NCBI GenBank assembly: GCA_944323935.1
Contig: CALUUJ010000001.1
Location: forward strand, 1-64,000
DNA: 64,000 bases
Source of the DNA: Candidatus Gastranaerophilales bacterium
GTDB taxonomy: Bacteria; Cyanobacteriota; Vampirovibrionia; Gastranaerophilales; Gastranaerophilaceae
Direction of reading: 5' to 3'
Both the position numbers and the translations under genes were made by a program. The notes under the pieces were generated by a model that did not search any database, had not been told where the DNA came from, and saw only the letters and a program-made list of their open reading frames with translations. Position 1 is the first letter of the stretch; each line of letters opens with the position of its first letter. Below, in pieces: positions 35,732 to 45,455 of the stretch.

Positions 35732-38317
35732 ATGAGCATTACAAATACAATAAAATTAATGATAGATGAAAAATCGTATGGATATGCCAAAATATATTCA
35801 TCATTATTAGCTGATGAATTTCAAAGGAAGAGAGCTTATGCTTCAATCTTGGCTTTGTATTCTTTTTTGAATATTTTAGAAAAAACACCGTGTGAAATAC
35901 AAAAAGCAATGACTTTGTTTAGAAATCCGCTTATAAATGAACAGTATGAAATTGCAGATTTGTATGTTAACGGTTGGCATTTAGATGTTCGAATTGTTAC
36001 AGGTGGCGATGCTGTATTAATACCCAAAATACATTATGATGCAGATATCGTTCCTGATTTCTATATTGTTATAAAAGTTGATTCGGAACTGAAAAATGCA
36101 GAATTAATCGGAATAGCTGATACTTCCAATATGGAAAAGGAAGCATTTGATTATCATTATTATAGTGTTGGATTTGATGCTTTAATATCTTATGATGATT
36201 TTCTTAAGAAGATTCAACAAAAGAAAGTTGTTAATTTCACAAACGAAGATCACGAACTTTTTAGAGAAAGTTATCTTGGTCTTATGGATAGTGAAATTGA
36301 TAATCAAACTAAAAATAAAATTTTAAAGCATTTATTTGAATGTGATGAATGCAGAACAGAATTTTGTTGCTTCACAGGCTTTGAAATGGTTAGTTGCAAT
36401 TCCGGTAAATACCCTGAACTGTTAGATGATCATACTTTAAATATTATTGGTTCTCAAAGTGTTGATGATAAGAAATATGAAGGCAAAGAAGAAACAATAT
36501 ATATCGGTGATAATTCAGAAGAAGAGGATGCTGGGGAAGAAACAGTCTCTGATATATTGGATGAATTATTTAATATTGAGGAAGATTATATTGAGGATAC
36601 TGATTCTGTCACGGAAAAATCAATAGATAATGTTGTGACTTCCCCTAATATACAAGATGAAAAAGAAATACAAGTAATTGGAGATGTTTCAACAGAAAAT
36701 TTGAATATAGATAAACAAAATGATGACTTGGAAATTATTGATGATTATACTTCTGTTGATACACCTCCGGAAATTACTTTAAACAATGATGAAATGGAGA
36801 TTATACAAGAGGATGTATATTCAGAATTATCTTTAAAGTCTGATATTGAAGTTATTGGTGCAAATACTACAGATGAGTTGGCTGAAAAGGAAGACATGGT
36901 CTTGCTTGACAGTTCTGTAGATTCAGACTTGATTACAGAGGATACGGGAAATCTTCAACTGGGAAATGAAGATAATATTCAAAAAGTAATAGTAGATTAT
37001 GATGAGAATAACAAACCTGTATATTCATATATAACGCCCGTAAATCAAGATGAAGCTGAGAATATTACATCAGAAATAGAACCAATTGATGATGATATTT
37101 TATCTGCTACAGATGATATTGAATATGAAGTAGATTCATATGGGGAAGGTGAACAAACAGAAGATTTAGCAGATGAAAAAATATATTCAGAAAACGAAAC
37201 TATAGATGATACTTCTCAAGATAATGATTTTGCTGAATCTAAAGATGAGTTTGTTGTAGATATAGATGATAATAATTCACAATTAATTAATGAAGAAAAT
37301 GATATTGATGTATCTGACATGAATGAAAACTATAAAACGGAAAAAACATTATCATCTGATGATGAAGAGCTTCCAGGAACAGATGAAACTCCTCAAAAAT
37401 ACGAAGAGTATAAAGACGATGATTCTGAAAATGTTGAAGAATATGAAGAATATAAAGATGATGATGCAGGAAAAACAGAAGAATATGAGGATTATAATGA
37501 AGATGACCAAGAGTATGATGATGACGAGGAGGTAGAAATACCGGAAGAAAAAATTTCAAAAGGTTCATCAAAAGTTGCATTATTAGTACTTTCAATAGTT
37601 GTCCTAGTCTCTTTTATAGGCGGCGGAGCATTCTTTTTGTTAAAGAATAAATCTAATACGGAAGTTGCTGCTTCTGATAAACAAAATGATAGTAATGTAA
37701 TAGAAATCCAAAATCAGCAACAAGCAAACGATATGTTTGAACAACCGATTGAGACAGGTAGTTCTGAACAGGGTACGAACACAGTTAATGCCGATAATAT
37801 TGCATCTCAACCGCCTGTAGAAAATCCGATGACCGATAGTATGCCGACTACAGGTACTATTGCAGTTCCTCCGTTAACGGAAAGTGATTTAATAAAGCCA
37901 ACAGAAAGACAAAGTCATGGTGATGTAAATAAAGCAATAGCAAATGCTTTTGCTCAAAACGGTAGCGGTGTATCTTTGAGAGGCTTAAATTGGTTCTGTA
38001 CTTCTGAATTATTTAGTGACAGAATATTTAAAAACTATCTTCAGAATTTGGACAATACATTAAAACAAAATCTAAAAAATAATATTCTAAATGCTACACA
38101 AACGCCTCCCAAAGATACAGTAGCTGCAAAGTTTGCTGTAGATAATAACGGTAATTTGCAGAAAGTTATAATTTCAGAATCAAGTGGTTTGGAAGAAATT
38201 GATAATATTGTGTTACAAAGTATTAAAGAAAGTTTTGAAGGTGAAAAGAGCATGATACTCAATGATAGCGCCCTTAAGTCTGATATGTATTACCTAAAAG
38301 TAGTAATAAAATTATAA
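35732..38317 (+). CDS. Membrane-spanning anti-sigma-like protein with DUF1822-like domain and TonB-type C-domain
   Basis: The product has 861 residues from the ATG at 35732; a TTG at 35702 would add ten. In order: a DUF1822-like domain (about 15-170, with YVNGWHLDVRIVTGGDAVLIPKI and PDFYIVIKVD); an anti-sigma-type zinc motif HLFECDEC (H200, C204, C207) followed by a CC pair; and a very acidic, probably disordered region of about 370 residues that includes near-tandem EEYKDDD repeats (557-600). One TM helix (about 614-638) follows, then a Gln/Pro/Thr-rich periplasmic linker and a TonB/TolA-like C-terminal domain (about 765-861) with VAAKFAVDNNGNLQKVIISESSG. The sigma-like gene follows 48 bp later. 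Role as a trans-envelope anti-sigma factor is inferred. Confidence 0.8.
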   Translation: MSITNTIKLMIDEKSYGYAKIYSSLLADEFQRKRAYASILALYSFLNILEKTPCEIQKAMTLFRNPLINEQYEIADLYVNGWHLDVRIVTGGDAVLIPKIHYDADIVPDFYIVIKVDSELKNAELIGIADTSNMEKEAFDYHYYSVGFDALISYDDFLKKIQQKKVVNFTNEDHELFRESYLGLMDSEIDNQTKNKILKHLFECDECRTEFCCFTGFEMVSCNSGKYPELLDDHTLNIIGSQSVDDKKYEGKEETIYIGDNSEEEDAGEETVSDILDELFNIEEDYIEDTDSVTEKSIDNVVTSPNIQDEKEIQVIGDVSTENLNIDKQNDDLEIIDDYTSVDTPPEITLNNDEMEIIQEDVYSELSLKSDIEVIGANTTDELAEKEDMVLLDSSVDSDLITEDTGNLQLGNEDNIQKVIVDYDENNKPVYSYITPVNQDEAENITSEIEPIDDDILSATDDIEYEVDSYGEGEQTEDLADEKIYSENETIDDTSQDNDFAESKDEFVVDIDDNNSQLINEENDIDVSDMNENYKTEKTLSSDDEELPGTDETPQKYEEYKDDDSENVEEYEEYKDDDAGKTEEYEDYNEDDQEYDDDEEVEIPEEKISKGSSKVALLVLSIVVLVSFIGGGAFFLLKNKSNTEVAASDKQNDSNVIEIQNQQQANDMFEQPIETGSSEQGTNTVNADNIASQPPVENPMTDSMPTTGTIAVPPLTESDLIKPTERQSHGDVNKAIANAFAQNGSGVSLRGLNWFCTSELFSDRIFKNYLQNLDNTLKQNLKNNILNATQTPPKDTVAAKFAVDNNGNLQKVIISESSGLEEIDNIVLQSIKESFEGEKSMILNDSALKSDMYYLKVVIKL

Positions 38318-38365
38318 TTTATGTTATTATATTGAATGGGTATGCGAGATTAGAGAAAAAGACTA

Positions 38366-38953
38366 GTGCTTTTAGTTGAGGAACAAAGATCATTAATAGA
38401 AAAATTTGTGAAGGCTAATAAAAATTTTCAAGGCAATGAAGATTTGTTTGAGGATTTTTGCAGTGAAGCTTTTCAAAAAACTTACATGATATTTAATTCA
38501 TCATCAAATATTCAGAAAATTGAAAATTATGTATCAAAAGTAGTCCATACTTCTATTCTTAGTGTACTTAAAAATTCCGGCAGAGTTAGAAGAACTAATG
38601 ATGGATTTGTGCCAACTAAAGAAATTAAAGTTCCGGAATTTAGTTCCAGTGTTAAAATTAAACCGCAACCATTAGGTCCTTCTTTTATTTTGGATTTCCC
38701 GGATCCTAAGGAAACCGCAGAAGAAATTCTTATTACTAAAGATTGTTTACAGAAAATAGCTGATGCTGTTTGTATAATCCATAAAGAAGTTCCGTCTCAG
38801 CTGTTTTTAGATATTTTCTATTGGAGATATATGAAAGGGCAAAAACAAGCAGATATAGCTAAAACTTTGAATTTGTCACAATCAGAAGTGAGTAAAAGAT
38901 TAATGCAACTTTCTAAATTAATAAGTAACTTCTTAGACGGTGGTAAAAGTTAG
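38366..38953 (+). CDS. Sigma-70-family (ECF-like) sigma factor
   Basis: The 195-residue product starts at GTG. The N-terminal half is a weak sigma-2-like region (EDLFEDFCSEAFQKTYMIF, then ENYVSKVVHTSILSVL and a basic GRVRR). The C-terminal region 4 is clearer: FYWRYMKGQKQADIAKTLNLSQSEVSKRLMQLSKLI, a promoter -35 recognition HTH. A roughly 50-residue linker (about 75-125) joins them. Region 2 is degenerate, so promoter melting is uncertain. Its place between an anti-sigma-type protein and an ATPase (9 bp gap downstream) supports a regulatory module. Confidence 0.8.
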   Translation: MLLVEEQRSLIEKFVKANKNFQGNEDLFEDFCSEAFQKTYMIFNSSSNIQKIENYVSKVVHTSILSVLKNSGRVRRTNDGFVPTKEIKVPEFSSSVKIKPQPLGPSFILDFPDPKETAEEILITKDCLQKIADAVCIIHKEVPSQLFLDIFYWRYMKGQKQADIAKTLNLSQSEVSKRLMQLSKLISNFLDGGKS

Positions 38954-38961
38954 GTTGAACT

Positions 38962-41900
38962 ATGATTTGTCGCAGATGTGGTGCAGAGTTACCTGACAAT
39001 GCAATAAGATGTAGTAATTGCGGAATAAAAGTTAATATGTATTGTCCTGAATGTAGGACAATTAATTCTTTTGGCTCAAAATCTTGTAAAAACTGCGGGT
39101 TTGAGTTACTTAAACCTTGCCCTGTATGTGGTAGTTTTAATATTTATTCGGCTACAGAGTGTCGAAAATGTCATACTTCCTTGGAAAAATACCAACCACA
39201 GTCTAAAGATAATTTGAAAGTAGATTCTGATTTTGAAGTTGTAAGTTCTTTTAGTTCTCAACAATCTTCTTATATTAATAATGAAATTATTAAAAATCCT
39301 GAAAAGTTTGATAATGAGCCACAAACAACAATAGAAGATGAAATCCCATTCGTGGAACCATTAGTAGACGAATTAAATGATGATGGTTTGGAAAAAATAT
39401 TTAATATAGAAAATGAAAACGTTATAGAAAAAGATTCTATTGAGGAAAATGAATCAGACAATAAGGAAAATTTGCAAAGTGATTCTTCTATAGATGAAGA
39501 AAATGATATTTTGACAGAAAATATTGAGGTGGAACAATTAACTGAAGAATATGATTCTTCGGTAGAAGAGAGTTTAAATGGTATAGATACAAATAATCAA
39601 AATAATACAGAAGATGAAGAGGCAAAAGAATATACTGATAAAAAAGAAGGTGAATTTGTTGATATTCAGCAGGATGCTGTTTTTAAAACAATTAACCTGA
39701 TAAAGAATTCACTTGTCAAGCATATAGTAGCCATAAATGGTGTTGAGGGTAGCGGTAAATCTGCTGTTTTAAAACAAGTTGCCGATAATCTTTCAACTAA
39801 AGGGTTTCTTTCTTTATATGGTAGTTGTACTCCTCTTGTCCAGATAACAAGTTTTGGTTTTTTTCAAGATGCATTTCTTCGAATTATGGGATTTCCTCCA
39901 TATACTAACAGCACTGAATCTTTTATTAAGGAATTTAAAAAAAGTAATTTTTCCAAGGTTTTTAGTTTTTTGAGCGGTAATGAACTTACTTCTTTTTTGA
40001 ATATTTTTTATCCTTCTCAAAAAGATAATTTTGAGAATATACTTGAAAATAAACAGAGAATGTTTTCTATATTAGAAAAAGTTATTAAATCTTTTCTTGT
40101 TAATAATAACTTAATAATTTCAATCGATAATTTTGAACTTTTGGATGGAGCCTCATATGACTTTATTATTCATATGATGAAGAAAGGATTTTTTAATAAC
40201 AGATTAAAACTTTTGGTTGCATATCAGGAAAATAAGTCTATTCAAAGTTATTTTGATATGTCAGAGCTTGATGAAAATATGTTTGAAACTATACTTATAA
40301 AAAAGTTTTCAAAGGAAGATTTAATTAAGGCTGTAAGTAAAAGTACTTATATTAAAATCGATGAAATATTTAATAAAGAACATTTAGATGAATTAGTGCA
40401 AAAATCAGATGGTAACGCAATAAGAATGGAACAAGAGGTTGCTTTATTGTTTGATTCCGGTTATATTTCATTAAAAGATAATGATATTCTAATTAATGAA
40501 AAAAATAAACCTGAGATTAATCCCGTTTCATTTGAAGAATTAATAAAACTTAGATTGAATTTTCTTAATCCAAGCGCTAAAAATGTACTATTTATGGCTG
40601 CAATAATGGGGTACCGTTTTGCGACAAGTATTTTATGCTTAGCTGTCACAATGCCGGTTAATAAAGCAGAGAAAATGTTAGATTATTTAATACAAGAAAT
40701 GTTTATTCAAAAGGTTGACAATTATACCTGTGAATTTAAGAGTCTTACATTATGGAAATTAATATATCAAGAAGCAAAAACAGATTTATTGTATAAAGAA
40801 AATTCAGAAAGACTTTATCTATCTTTAAAGCCTTTGATTCTTTCAAGTAACTTACAAAAACTAATATCTTGTACTTCTGCGATTTCTAAAAATGAAGCAT
40901 TTTTAATATGGCAAAGTACTGCAAGTATTACAGCAAAACTTGGTGATACAAACTTATATGTTATTGCTCAGAAGCAATGTTTGAAGATACTTGAAGAACA
41001 GGATATTGCTGATTCAGAGCTTGTTAAAACTCAAATATATGAAGAAATAGGAAAGCTTTTATGTGAAAAGTCTCCAAATGAGGCTGTGACTTATTTGGCA
41101 AATGTTTTAGATTTCGAGATAAAGGAGTCGAATGTAAAAAAAATTATAGATTTATCAGGTTATTTTATAAAAAGTTGTTATTTAACAGGCAATTATTTTG
41201 GTGTTGCAGAGGCTGTTGATACAATTATAAAATCTTTAGACTCATTGCAGGTTAATGTTTCCGAACTTGATAGAGCTCTTATTATTACGAGAAAATTAAA
41301 AGCTCTATTGAATATTGGTAATAGTGAACAGATTATAAATCTTGTAAATGAAGATATTATTCCAGCTTTGGATAAAGCACTTAATTTAAAACAAATGGAT
41401 TCTTCATATAAAAATATAGTTATACATGCTTGGTTAATCTCTAAGATTTCTTTGGCAAAAGCATATTCTCAACAAGGTAATAATCAAGTTGTTAATACTA
41501 TTTCTGAAATAAGAGAATTTATTGAGAAGTATAATTATAATACCGCATATTATTTAACACAAGTTGATATTATTGAGGCTTTTTCAAAAACGATATTGGG
41601 TGATATTAATAAATCCAATGAAATGTTGAATAATATAGCAAATTCTTATAAAAATAAAAATATGGAAAAAAGTCTTCTTGCTGAGTGGAATCTGGTTAAT
41701 ATAATAAATAGAGTGCTTGCAGGACAAAAAAATGATTTAAAAGTAGATTTATTCGAACTAGCTGCATATACGAACAATATAAATGAACATTTCATAAAAA
41801 ATATTATTAAATTAATACTTGGTGCTGTTATAAAGGAAGAAGGCAATACTATCAAAGCATTGGAAATATATAATGAAGAAATTACATATTTTGCGAAAGA

Positions 41901-42378
41901 AAAAGTTGCAATTGGTGCACTATTATCTTGGGCTTTAATAGTTAAGTTGTCAATGGAGACGGGAGAGGATGATAAGGCTTTAAATACTGCAACAAAATCA
42001 CTTGAGATTGCCCAAAGCCCTAAAATAAATAATTATTTCTTTATCATATATTTCCAAAAATACCTGGCGGAAATATATCAAAAGAAAGGGGATTTAGTTG
42101 CTGCTAAAATGTATTTGGAAAAATCAATTATGCTTGCTAAACAGTTCGATTTAAAATATCAATTAATTGAACTTTATATTGCTTATGCAAAATATACGGA
42201 AGAAGTTATGAAGTCAAAGCATATATATTCTTCAGAAAATGTGAGAACTGCTTCCGAGTTATATAATAAAGCTGTTCTTTTAGCAAAAGAGTTAAGATTG
42301 TCTAATATGGTTGAACTTGCAACAAGGGAACGCTCAGGATTTAAAACATTCTGCCAACTTAATTCAATTGAAATTTAG
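38962..42378 (+). CDS. Triple zinc-ribbon, P-loop ATPase and helical-repeat protein
   Basis: The product has 1138 residues. The first 71 hold six CxxC pairs forming three zinc ribbons (C3/C6-C17/C20, C28/C31-C42/C45, C53/C56-C67/C70). An acidic linker (about 75-230) follows. The ATPase domain begins near residue 255 with Walker A NGVEGSGKSA and a Walker B-like LIISIDNFELLD. The C-terminal 500-600 residues are helical repeats of TPR type. The layout resembles STAND/AAA_16 signalling ATPases that oligomerise on ligand binding. It starts 9 bp after the sigma gene and closes the three-gene module. Its acidic linker parallels that of the anti-sigma-like protein. Specific role unknown. Confidence 0.8.
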   Translation: MICRRCGAELPDNAIRCSNCGIKVNMYCPECRTINSFGSKSCKNCGFELLKPCPVCGSFNIYSATECRKCHTSLEKYQPQSKDNLKVDSDFEVVSSFSSQQSSYINNEIIKNPEKFDNEPQTTIEDEIPFVEPLVDELNDDGLEKIFNIENENVIEKDSIEENESDNKENLQSDSSIDEENDILTENIEVEQLTEEYDSSVEESLNGIDTNNQNNTEDEEAKEYTDKKEGEFVDIQQDAVFKTINLIKNSLVKHIVAINGVEGSGKSAVLKQVADNLSTKGFLSLYGSCTPLVQITSFGFFQDAFLRIMGFPPYTNSTESFIKEFKKSNFSKVFSFLSGNELTSFLNIFYPSQKDNFENILENKQRMFSILEKVIKSFLVNNNLIISIDNFELLDGASYDFIIHMMKKGFFNNRLKLLVAYQENKSIQSYFDMSELDENMFETILIKKFSKEDLIKAVSKSTYIKIDEIFNKEHLDELVQKSDGNAIRMEQEVALLFDSGYISLKDNDILINEKNKPEINPVSFEELIKLRLNFLNPSAKNVLFMAAIMGYRFATSILCLAVTMPVNKAEKMLDYLIQEMFIQKVDNYTCEFKSLTLWKLIYQEAKTDLLYKENSERLYLSLKPLILSSNLQKLISCTSAISKNEAFLIWQSTASITAKLGDTNLYVIAQKQCLKILEEQDIADSELVKTQIYEEIGKLLCEKSPNEAVTYLANVLDFEIKESNVKKIIDLSGYFIKSCYLTGNYFGVAEAVDTIIKSLDSLQVNVSELDRALIITRKLKALLNIGNSEQIINLVNEDIIPALDKALNLKQMDSSYKNIVIHAWLISKISLAKAYSQQGNNQVVNTISEIREFIEKYNYNTAYYLTQVDIIEAFSKTILGDINKSNEMLNNIANSYKNKNMEKSLLAEWNLVNIINRVLAGQKNDLKVDLFELAAYTNNINEHFIKNIIKLILGAVIKEEGNTIKALEIYNEEITYFAKEKVAIGALLSWALIVKLSMETGEDDKALNTATKSLEIAQSPKINNYFFIIYFQKYLAEIYQKKGDLVAAKMYLEKSIMLAKQFDLKYQLIELYIAYAKYTEEVMKSKHIYSSENVRTASELYNKAVLLAKELRLSNMVELATRERSGFKTFCQLNSIEI

Positions 42379-43083
42379 CTATCTTATTTCGACAGTTTGT
42401 ATATATTGTTTTAATATATTGATTATTTGTCCAAACTCTTCATCTGTGTAGTTTCTTTCGTTAATTAGTGTTTTGTCGTTTATTTCTGATTGAACAACAA
42501 ATTTTTGCAGATAGTATTTTTTTGCATTTTTAATAAGATTTCCTATTTTTTCAAAATCTTCAATTTGAATTTGTACCGGAAGAACTGTTGTTCTGAACTC
42601 GTAATCTATATTTGCATTCATTATTATATCTATACTTTGTTTAATCTTATTTGTATCAATTTCTTTTCTTGTAATTAGTGAATATTTATCTAATGGACCT
42701 TTTATATCCATTGCAATGTAATCAATTAAATTATGAGACATCAGTTTTTCAATTATTTCAGGCTTATAGCCATTAGTATCAAGCTTAACAAGAAAATTCA
42801 TTGATTTTATTTGTCTGATAAATTCTTCAATGTCAGGTTGAAGTGTGGATTCTCCTCCTGTTATAACAACTCCATCCAATTTTCCTTGCCTTTTTTTTAG
42901 AAATCCAAGAAAGACATCCGGTTTATAGATGTCTTTCTTGTCCTTTGAATTTAATAATCCTGGATTATGACAGTACCCGCAATTAAAGTTGCATCCTTGT
43001 GTGAAAACTATTGCACTTATTTTATCCGGATAATCAAGTAAAGATGTTTTTTGAATACCGCCGATTAAAAAGTGCATTTGCAT
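42379..43083 (-). CDS. nrdG: Anaerobic ribonucleoside-triphosphate reductase activating protein
   Basis: A radical SAM enzyme that installs the glycyl radical in NrdD. The 234-residue protein has the cluster motif CNFNCGYCHNP (CxxxCxxC), the SAM-binding ITGGESTLQPD and an AMDIKGPLDKY block. It is longer than E. coli NrdG (154) and belongs to the long NrdG-like type. The ATG at 43083 overlaps the nrdD end by 19 bp; an ATG at 43077 is an alternative start. The coupling supports the assignment over a general pyruvate formate-lyase activase. Confidence 0.93.
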   Translation of the reverse strand: MQMHFLIGGIQKTSLLDYPDKISAIVFTQGCNFNCGYCHNPGLLNSKDKKDIYKPDVFLGFLKKRQGKLDGVVITGGESTLQPDIEEFIRQIKSMNFLVKLDTNGYKPEIIEKLMSHNLIDYIAMDIKGPLDKYSLITRKEIDTNKIKQSIDIIMNANIDYEFRTTVLPVQIQIEDFEKIGNLIKNAKKYYLQKFVVQSEINDKTLINERNYTDEEFGQIINILKQYIQTVEIR

Positions 43084-45191
43084 CTTTCTTCATCAATTAC
43101 AAAGGTCTTTCTTACTTTAAATTCAGCTTGTTTCCCTTTATTCCATTGACTTATTGGTCTTATATAGCCGACAATCCTTGAATAAATTTCGCATTCACTT
43201 CCGCAGTCAGGACAAGTTTGATGTTCACCGGGGATATATCCATGGTTTTCACAAATACTGAATGTTGGCGAGAATGTAAAATAAGGAAGTCTGTAATTTG
43301 TGCATACCTTCTTTACAAGATTTTTCATTGTTGTTGTATTAGATAGTCTTTCTCCTGCAAAAATATGTACGACAGTTCCACCTGTATATTTTGTTTGCAG
43401 TTCATCTTGTAAATCAAGCAGCTCAAATATGTCATCTGTATAATTTACAGGTAAATGTGTTGAGTTAGAATAATATGGATCAGCCCCGTTATCATATTCT
43501 TTTTCATTCGCACATATTATTTTCGGTGTATTTCTTTTATCTAATTTTGCTAATCTGTAGCTTGTACCTTCTGCAGGTGTCGCTTCGAGATTGTAATTAT
43601 TACCTGTTTCAATTTGATATTCTTTTATTTTATCTCTCATGAAGTCCATAACACCTAATGCAAAAGTTTGACCTTCTTCTGTATCTAGTCCTTTGCCGAA
43701 TAAATTTAAGCAAGCTTCGTTCATGCCTATTAAGCCGATTGTTGAGAAGTGATTTTTCCAATATACATTAAATCTTGCTTTTATGTCTCTTAAATAGAAT
43801 TTTGTATATGGATATAAACCGTTGTCTGTTAATTTCTCCAGAAGTTTTCTCTTTATTTCCAAAGAATTTTTTGCGATTTCCATTCTGTCTGCAAGTAATG
43901 ATAAAAATTCATTTTTATCTTTTGCTAAGTATGCAATTCTTGGAAGATTCATTGTTACAACACCAATTGAACCTGTTAATGGATTTGAACCGAATAAACC
44001 TCCGCCTCTATATTCAAGTTCTCTGTTGTCAATTCTTAATCTACAACACATTGAACGTGCATCTTCAGGATTCATATCTGAATTTATGAAATTAGAGAAA
44101 TATGGAATGCCATATTTTGCACTCATTTCCCATAAACCTTCAATATTTGGATTATCCCAATCAAAGTCTTTAGTAATATTGTATGTAGGAATAGGGAATG
44201 TGAATACTCTACCGGAACTATCTCCAGCCATCATTACTTCAAAGAATGCCTTATTAATCATATCCATTTCTCTTTGGAATTGTGAATATGTTTCTTCTTT
44301 GTATTCACCGCCTATTATTACAGGTTGATCTGCATAATAAGATGGTACATTTAAGTCCATTGTAATATTTGAAAATGGTGTTTGGAAACCGACTCTCGTT
44401 GGTACATTCATATTAAATACAAATTCTTGTATACATTGCTTAACCTGCTCATAGGTTAAGCCGTCATATCTTACAAAAGGTGCAAGCAGTGTATCAAAGT
44501 TTGAAAATGCTTGAGCTCCGGCACTTTCGCCTTGCATTGTATACAAGAAATTTACCATTTGCCCTAATGCTGTTCTAAAATGTCTTGGTGGTGCACTTGA
44601 AACTTTCCCTTTTACTCCTTTAAAACCTTCCATTAAGAGGTCTTTTAAATCCCATCCTACGCAATATACAGATATTATATTTAGGTCATGAATATGAATA
44701 TCACCATTTTGATGTGCTTCTTTTATTTCTTTGGGATAAATTTTATTTAACCAGTAATTTTTGCTTATATTTGATGCAATATAATTGTTCAGACCTTGGA
44801 TAGAATAAGACATATTTGAATTTTCATTGACCTGCCAATCAAGTTGTGAAAGGTAATCGTCAACCATATCGATGTTAAGCCCTGCCGCAAAGTCTCTGAT
44901 TCTTTTTCTTTGTTCTCTATATAATATATATGCTTTTGCTGTTGCAGTGTAACCGAAAGAATACAGTGCAACTTCAACCGCATCTTGAACTTCTTCAACT
45001 GTTGGCGCTTTTAGGTTCGACTCTTTCTTGTTTGCAATTTCTTGCGCCATTAGCACAACTTTTCTTGTTACATTGGCGGCTTCTTTCTCTCCGAATTCTT
45101 TTGTTACTTTCGCAGCTTTTAAAATTGCTGTTTCAATCTTGTTCGCGTCAAAACTAACGATTGCCCCGTCTCTTTTTACAATCTTATCCAT
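43065..45191 (-). CDS. nrdD: Anaerobic (class III) ribonucleoside triphosphate reductase
   Basis: Reduces ribonucleoside triphosphates to deoxynucleotides under strict anoxia. The 708-residue protein has an N-terminal ATP-cone (IVKRDGAIVSFDANKIETAILKAAK), which gives allosteric control. The ten-stranded barrel follows, and the C-terminal zinc site (CENHGYIPGEHQTCPDCGSEC) is followed by the glycyl-radical loop SRIVGYIRP. The tail ends in EERCKCTF. A GAGGAG ribosome-binding site precedes the ATG. It is coupled to nrdG and marks an anaerobic lifestyle. Confidence 0.97.
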   Translation of the reverse strand: MDKIVKRDGAIVSFDANKIETAILKAAKVTKEFGEKEAANVTRKVVLMAQEIANKKESNLKAPTVEEVQDAVEVALYSFGYTATAKAYILYREQRKRIRDFAAGLNIDMVDDYLSQLDWQVNENSNMSYSIQGLNNYIASNISKNYWLNKIYPKEIKEAHQNGDIHIHDLNIISVYCVGWDLKDLLMEGFKGVKGKVSSAPPRHFRTALGQMVNFLYTMQGESAGAQAFSNFDTLLAPFVRYDGLTYEQVKQCIQEFVFNMNVPTRVGFQTPFSNITMDLNVPSYYADQPVIIGGEYKEETYSQFQREMDMINKAFFEVMMAGDSSGRVFTFPIPTYNITKDFDWDNPNIEGLWEMSAKYGIPYFSNFINSDMNPEDARSMCCRLRIDNRELEYRGGGLFGSNPLTGSIGVVTMNLPRIAYLAKDKNEFLSLLADRMEIAKNSLEIKRKLLEKLTDNGLYPYTKFYLRDIKARFNVYWKNHFSTIGLIGMNEACLNLFGKGLDTEEGQTFALGVMDFMRDKIKEYQIETGNNYNLEATPAEGTSYRLAKLDKRNTPKIICANEKEYDNGADPYYSNSTHLPVNYTDDIFELLDLQDELQTKYTGGTVVHIFAGERLSNTTTMKNLVKKVCTNYRLPYFTFSPTFSICENHGYIPGEHQTCPDCGSECEIYSRIVGYIRPISQWNKGKQAEFKVRKTFVIDEERCKCTF

Positions 45192-45455
45192 GAAATCTCC
45201 TCAAATACTTTTATCCCGATTATTCCCCAAAAAAATCGTTGCATAGTTCAATGCATGTTCTATTGTCCTCTTTTTATAAAGTCTATTTATCATAGTCTTT
45301 TTTTTTAACTTTGTAAATATATCAGAGGTATATATTATATTTTTAAAATATTGATATTTAGATTAAGTTTAAAAAATATGATAAGTGGTATTAGTTTTTT
45401 TTAAACATGTTTTTACAATATTTTATATTTAAAAAAGTCAAATATTTAACTATTT
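45192..45455. other. 264-bp spacer upstream of nrdD
   Basis: It is very A/T-rich with no coding signal. I looked for an NrdR-type 16-bp box and saw none. A short inverted repeat (TGCAT, 6 nt, ATGCA) lies at about 45240-45256, some 50 bp upstream of the nrdD start, and could be an operator. Confidence 0.35.

Noticed and set aside
37287-37595. Open frames on both strands within the acidic repeat of the anti-sigma-like gene
   Set aside because: They arise from the repetitive GAT/GAA-rich codons of the real gene; translations are His/Leu- or Met/Lys-rich low complexity.
43775-44328. Open frames of 104 and 168 codons antisense to nrdD
   Set aside because: Both lie inside the convincing nrdD gene and overlap one another in different frames; no start signal or family match.
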